Shown here: positions 60,508 through 64,000 of the stretch, piece by piece
Numbering within the stretch: position 1 is the stretch's first letter
Layout of the letters: each line of letters opens with the position of its first letter
DNA from: RPQJ01 sp963732375
GTDB taxonomy: Bacteria; Pseudomonadota; Gammaproteobacteria; Steroidobacterales; Steroidobacteraceae
Reading direction: 5' to 3'
DNA length: 64,000 nt
NCBI GenBank assembly: GCA_963732375.1
Contig: CAVSZE010000012.1
Coordinates: 248,001 to 312,000 of the forward strand
Program-made: the position numbers and the translations under genes
The notes under the pieces: generated by a model
Databases searched by the model: none
What the model was told of the DNA's origin: nothing
The model's input: the letters and a program-made list of their open reading frames with translations, nothing else

Positions 60508-61806
60508 TCAGAACTTCCAGTTGAAGTTGGCGGCGAGGAACAAGAAATCGACGCTGTTGAACGAACCGACCACGTTGCCGCGCCCGCCCAGCGCGACTGG
60601 AACACTGCCGCTGATGTTCGTATGCAGGTCTCCTCCGTAGAGGTACTCCAGGCTCAACCCCCAGTTGAACGCCTCCGATTGTTCCTTCTGGCCGCCGATG
60701 CCGAAACGCCAGGCGGCGTTTGCAGGCAGCGCCAGCGCGACGGCGTTGTTGTCCTGGAATCCCGAGTCGTAAGCGATGCCGCCATTGAGCGTCCAGCCAT
60801 CGGACAGCTTGTACTGGGCTCCGCCGGCGCCGTGCCAGGTGTCATTGAAGTCCAGTTTGGTGGTCAATCCGATGGGATTGTTCGAATCGACCCCGACGTC
60901 CACCTCGCCGAACTTCGACCATTGCTGCCAGCCGACGCTTCCGAGGATCGCCCAGCGCGGATCGATCTCATGGTAGAAGCTCGCGTTCACGCCCTGCGGC
61001 ACCGTGACGCCGAGATCGACGTTCGCGCCCAGCAACCCGCGCGAAGCGAGCAGCGCCTGGATTGCGGGTCCGAGGTCGTTCCACTGCGCCTTCGCCTTGA
61101 AGTCGAGCTTTACCGGTGAGGTATAGGTGATCCCGAATCGCGTGCCGCTGTTCACTTCATAGAGCAGCCCCACATTGGCGCCAAAGCCCCACGCATTGTC
61201 GTCGAGGGTAAGCCTGCCATCGGGCCCGAGGATGTTGTTGACCGCCACCTTGTTGTCGAACTTGCCGTACATCGCATTGAGGCTGACGCCCAGCGACAGA
61301 TTCTCGTTGACGCGCCATGCGGCGGAGGGGAGGAACGAGACTCCGAGCAGCGTTCCTTCCTGCGCACGGTATCGGCCAATCCAGCTTTTGTCGTACTCCA
61401 CGACCGATCCGAAGTTGCCGGTGATCGCGAGGCCGAGCTTGAAATCCGGCGAAACGCTGTGCGAATAAAACATGCCGCCGCCGGGCATCCAGCCGATCGG
61501 ATTGCCGCCGTCATCGCTACCGAGCGCCGGCGTGGTCCCTTGCTCGATCGAGAATCCCACGTCGCCGTAGAGCATCTGGGTGCCGAGCGTGAACTGGTCG
61601 CCGGAGAGCCGCGTCATGCCGGCAGGATTGGTGAACACCGTTGATGCGTCCTGCGCGCGCGCCGAATAGCCGGCCGAGGCGAGGCCGACGTCCGCCGTGC
61701 CTACCTCGTAGAGGCTGATGCCGCCCGCACTCGCGGTGCCGCACGCAACGGATCCAAGACCGATGGCCGAGGACACCAGCGCGCGCTTCAAGGTGTTTGC
61801 GTTCAT
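60508..61806 (-). CDS. FadL/OmpP1-family outer-membrane porin
   Basis: A 14-strand-type barrel for uptake of hydrophobic compounds such as fatty acids or aromatics. The 432-residue product has a signal peptide (ALVSSAIGLGSVACGTASA) and the FadL plug signature GLASAGYSARAQDASTVFTNPAGMTRL (conserved NPAGM), with ITYTSPVKLDFKAKA later and the C-terminal LAANFNWKF ending in Phe. The start is the ATG at 61806. The substrate is not clear; the nearby tyrosine-catabolism genes are on the other side of tRNA-Lys. Confidence 0.9.
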   Translation of the reverse strand: MNANTLKRALVSSAIGLGSVACGTASAGGISLYEVGTADVGLASAGYSARAQDASTVFTNPAGMTRLSGDQFTLGTQMLYGDVGFSIEQGTTPALGSDDGGNPIGWMPGGGMFYSHSVSPDFKLGLAITGNFGSVVEYDKSWIGRYRAQEGTLLGVSFLPSAAWRVNENLSLGVSLNAMYGKFDNKVAVNNILGPDGRLTLDDNAWGFGANVGLLYEVNSGTRFGITYTSPVKLDFKAKAQWNDLGPAIQALLASRGLLGANVDLGVTVPQGVNASFYHEIDPRWAILGSVGWQQWSKFGEVDVGVDSNNPIGLTTKLDFNDTWHGAGGAQYKLSDGWTLNGGIAYDSGFQDNNAVALALPANAAWRFGIGGQKEQSEAFNWGLSLEYLYGGDLHTNISGSVPVALGGRGNVVGSFNSVDFLFLAANFNWKF

Positions 61807-62265
61807 TGTCTGCTGAACTCCAATGAGAAAAGTCCGCCGTGTACTGGAATTGACAGGGGCCGTAGGCAGTTGCTGCTGCACCGGAACCCTTTGTGGCTGA
61901 TCGACGATGCCGCGGCACCCCCGACCAGTATCATGACCCTCGGAGCCTATTGTTTACGAGAATTGGCGATCGCACAATCGCCTCAAGCATTTCTCGGCAG
62001 TCCCTCGTGTCCGCGGCTTTCCGCACCGGCCAGGCGAATGCAGCACCCGGGCCATTTGCGCAGCCTGGTGACCGCTGCCCGCCGAACGGGCGGGAATTCT
62101 AGTCGCTGACCGAGGCGGTCGCCCAGGTCGCTGGCCCTGCTATGATCCGCACCCGGCGCAATTCACGCAGAGATCCGGCAGGCGCAGAAAAGTCATACAG
62201 AAGTTAGATTGGACCCCCCAGAGCAACCGGGCGAAAATCAGCAAACCTAGGCAAATATCACGAAT
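61807..62265. other. Intergenic region, no gene supported
   Basis: About 460 bp between the porin gene and tRNA-Lys. It contains a short GGCGAT (61965-61970)/ATCGCC (61977-61982) hairpin and an A-rich stretch before the tRNA. No ORF here shows family features. The porin and tRNA promoters must lie here, but I cannot place them with confidence. Confidence 0.5.
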
Positions 62266-62341
62266 GGGCCGTTAGCTCAGTCGGTAGAGCAGCTGGCTTT
62301 TAACCAGTTGGTCGCTGGTTCGAATCCAGCACGGCCCACCA
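62266..62341 (+). tRNA. tRNA-Lys (anticodon TTT), CCA encoded
   Basis: Acceptor GGGCCGT pairs with ACGGCCC, followed by A and CCA. The anticodon stem GCTGG/CCAGT encloses CTTTTAA, giving anticodon TTT (Lys). The D-arm GCTCAGTCGGTAGAGC and T-arm TGGTTCGAATCCA are standard. Element-like direct repeats begin about 13 bp after the CCA. Confidence 0.97.
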
Positions 62342-62354
62342 GTTTGACCCGGTC

Positions 62355-62402
62355 TATTCCGGACACATGGGTGACGGTTTATTCCGGGGACATAGGTAAC
62401 AC
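62355..62402 (+). repeat. Direct repeats resembling IS481-type element ends
   Basis: Two degenerate 23-bp copies lie almost head to tail: TATTCCGGACACATGGGTGACGG (62355-62377, here written in two parts: TATTCCGGACA and CATGGGTGACGG) and TATTCCGGGGACATAGGTAACAC-like sequence at 62380-62402. Similar TATTCCGGGGACATGGGTGAC sequences occur at ends of IS481-family elements in proteobacteria, from memory. No transposase remains, so this would be a remnant next to tRNA-Lys. Confidence 0.5.
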
Positions 62403-62592
62403 TTTAGCGCCGAACGGGTTCCCGGCGCCCTCGACGCGAAACGTTTTCGCCCGAACACAAAGGATTCGACCTGTGGGTCAACCCGCGGGTTGACAGCCTC
62501 GACCGGCAGTTCGAAAGCTGGAATCGCAATGAATCCGTGCAGGCGGCCGCAGGACCGGGTCGCCTCATTGGATTGCTGCGCCGCACCGCGGC

Positions 62593-62621
62593 TACAATTG
62601 CGCGTTAGTTTCAGTTGAAAC
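62593..62621 (+). promoter_or_regulatory. hppD promoter -10 and candidate operator
   Basis: TACAAT at 62593-62598 is a plausible -10. Ten bp downstream, a perfect dyad GTTTCA-GT-TGAAAC spans 62608-62621, so a bound protein would block transcription start or elongation. The dyad has the form of MarR- or TetR-type operators, and tyrosine catabolism genes are often under such repressors. The regulator is not in the window. Confidence 0.45.
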
Positions 62622-62645
62622 AATAGTTGCGAGCGAGGCACGGTC

Positions 62646-63692
62646 ATGGCGGATCTTTTCGAAAACCCGATGGGGACCGACGGCTTCGAGTTCGTCGAAT
62701 ACACGGCGCCCGACCCCGAGCTGCTGCGCACGCTGTTCGAGCGCATGGGCTTCCCGGTCGCCGCCCGGCATCGCAGCAAGAACGTCACGCTGCACCGCCA
62801 GGGCGACGTCAACTTCTTGATCAACGCGGAGCCGGGTGGCTTTGGGCAGCGTTTCGCCGAGCGGCACGGTCCATCGGCCTGCGCCATGGCGTTCCGCGTC
62901 AAGGATGCCGGATATGCGTTCCGCCGTGCAGTCGAACTGGGCGCGACCCCGGTAGCGAACCCCGTCGGCCCGATGGAACTCAGCATTCCAGCCATCGAGG
63001 GTATCGGCGGCAGCATCGTGTACCTGGTTGACCGCTACGGCGAGCACACGATCTATGACGTGGACTTCGTGCCGGTGGCCCAGCCCGAGCCCAGCCCGGT
63101 CGCGGGCCTGACGGTGATCGACCACCTGACGCACAACGTGCACCGCGGCAACATGAACAAGTGGTCGGGCTTCTACGAGAAGCTGTTCAACTTCCGCGAG
63201 ATCCGCTACTTCGACATCGAGGGTCGCAAGACTGGGCTGCTGAGCCGCGCGATGACCAGTCCATGCGGCAGGATCCGCATCCCGATCAACGAGTCGCAGG
63301 ACGACAAGTCGCAGATCGAGGAGTACCTGCGTGAGTACCAGGGCGAGGGCATCCAGCACATCGCGCTCGGCACCGAAAACATATACGCGACCGTGGACCA
63401 GTTGAGGCGCAATGGCGTCGAGTTCCAGGACTCGCCCGACACCTACTACGAGGGAGTGGATGCAAGGGTCGAAGGGCACCGCGAGTCGATAGCGGAGCTC
63501 GCCAGCCGCCGGATCCTGATCGACGGCAGCGCAAAGGAAGGCATCCTGCTGCAGATCTTCACCAGGAACGTAATCGGTCCGATCTTCTTCGAGATCATCC
63601 AGCGCAAGGGCAACGAGGGCTTCGGCGAAGGCAACTTCCGCGCGCTGTTCGAGTCCATCGAGCTCGACCAGGAACGACGCGGCGTAATCTGA
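62646..63692 (+). CDS. hppD: 4-hydroxyphenylpyruvate dioxygenase
   Basis: A non-haem iron enzyme converting 4-hydroxyphenylpyruvate to homogentisate in tyrosine degradation. The 348 residues form two VOC-like domains. Iron ligands fit His in VIDHLTHNV, His in GIQHIALGTENI and Glu in PIFFEIIQRKG. Length matches bacterial HPPD (about 350). It is followed after 53 bp by the homogentisate dioxygenase gene, giving a two-step catabolic unit. Confidence 0.96.
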   Translation: MADLFENPMGTDGFEFVEYTAPDPELLRTLFERMGFPVAARHRSKNVTLHRQGDVNFLINAEPGGFGQRFAERHGPSACAMAFRVKDAGYAFRRAVELGATPVANPVGPMELSIPAIEGIGGSIVYLVDRYGEHTIYDVDFVPVAQPEPSPVAGLTVIDHLTHNVHRGNMNKWSGFYEKLFNFREIRYFDIEGRKTGLLSRAMTSPCGRIRIPINESQDDKSQIEEYLREYQGEGIQHIALGTENIYATVDQLRRNGVEFQDSPDTYYEGVDARVEGHRESIAELASRRILIDGSAKEGILLQIFTRNVIGPIFFEIIQRKGNEGFGEGNFRALFESIELDQERRGVI

Positions 63693-63745
63693 TTCGCTGC
63701 GGCCGGCAATCCGCGGGCGGATCAAGATCAACCAGGGGACATGAC

Positions 63746-64000
63746 GTGAAGCGGTACATCCCGGTGTCCAGGGTCGAAGGCAACGCCTCGCGGCAGGCGC
63801 ATTGCGACCTGCCGGAAGGCACCTACGAGCGCGAGATGAGCAAGGAAGGGTTCTTCGGGCCCGCCGCGTTCTTCCACCACCGCCACCCGCCGACCGGGTG
63901 GAGCGATTTCACGGGCCCGCTGCAGCCACGAGCCTTCGATCTCGTGCGGCTCGCGGCGGGCGCGGCCGGGCCGTGGTCCGCGCACGAGGTTCTTGCGAAT
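63746..64000 (+). CDS. hmgA: Homogentisate 1,2-dioxygenase (partial, 5' part)
   Basis: The first 85 codons of the enzyme that opens the homogentisate ring to maleylacetoacetate. It starts at GTG 63746 with AGGGGA 7 bp upstream. The residues KRYIPVSRVEGNASRQAHCD and MSKEGFFGPAAFFHHRHPP with PTGW are typical of the short proteobacterial HGD branch. The ATG at 63741 is out of frame. The gene runs off the right edge. Confidence 0.88.
   Translation, partial: MKRYIPVSRVEGNASRQAHCDLPEGTYEREMSKEGFFGPAAFFHHRHPPTGWSDFTGPLQPRAFDLVRLAAGAAGPWSAHEVLAN

Overview
This is a high-GC (mostly G/C-ending codons), gene-dense chromosomal window from a Gram-negative bacterium. The order ruvC-ruvA-ruvB-tolQRAB-pal-cpoB-queE-queC, the complete Mla lipid-transport set, the SUF-type Rrf2 regulator and the dapA/gcvR/bcp neighbourhood all point to Gammaproteobacteria. 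The DUF6491 lipoprotein and the style of the hppD/hmgA pair suggest something near Xanthomonadales, Nevskiales or Steroidobacterales. That placement is inference from family knowledge, not from a search.

Layout. (1) 1-2520, minus strand: start of a suf operon (Rrf2 regulator, sufB, sufC running off the left edge). (2) 2675-6592: mlaFEDCB on plus, facing mlaA on minus, a complete retrograde phospholipid transport system. (3) 6647-15666: housekeeping genes (bepA protease, PIN-PhoH ATPase, two Bcp peroxiredoxins, gcvR, dapA, tRNA-Ser, class II aldolase, apbE, SixA-like phosphatase, GNAT). (4) 15739-42639: an accessory region bracketed by tRNA-Ala(CGC) and tRNA-Arg(CCT). It is rich in envelope proteins: outer-membrane barrels, lipoproteins, META-domain proteins, a PlpD-like patatin, an outer-membrane phospholipase A, a SYLF lipoprotein and an alkaline-ceramidase-like protein. 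It also holds a sulfatase island: a cytoplasmic arylsulfatase, its radical-SAM maturase carrying a C-terminal SEC-C motif, DUF202 and a SulP anion transporter. Next to this is a two-component system whose kinase has a substrate-binding-protein-like sensor. (5) 42668-64000: core genes again (sucA-sucB-lpd, relA, ruvCAB, tol-pal, queE/queC, a FadL-type porin, tRNA-Lys, hppD and the start of hmgA).

The most striking anomaly is a cluster of reading-frame lesions between about 24.6 and 31.7 kb: sulP (1), a channel-like barrel (1), a FixJ-type regulator (2), the histidine kinase (about 9 frameshifts plus one in-frame TAG) and pldA (1). The protein-level signal remains clean on both sides of each break. 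No comparable lesion was found in the other roughly 57 kb. This is either very recent decay of a sensing/sulfate locus or a local stretch of poor consensus sequence.

Other notable structures are: a 115-bp nested inverted repeat between the stop codons of lpd and relA, typical of REP/RAYT-associated palindromes; a perfect 13-bp-arm palindrome inserted in frame inside queE; direct repeats resembling IS481-type element ends abutting tRNA-Lys; an AT-rich 10-bp-arm inverted repeat at the end of a bcp gene; a 15-bp minisatellite inside a DUF6491 gene; and candidate operators upstream of the suf regulator and hppD. No CRISPR array, prophage, transposase gene or rRNA was seen.
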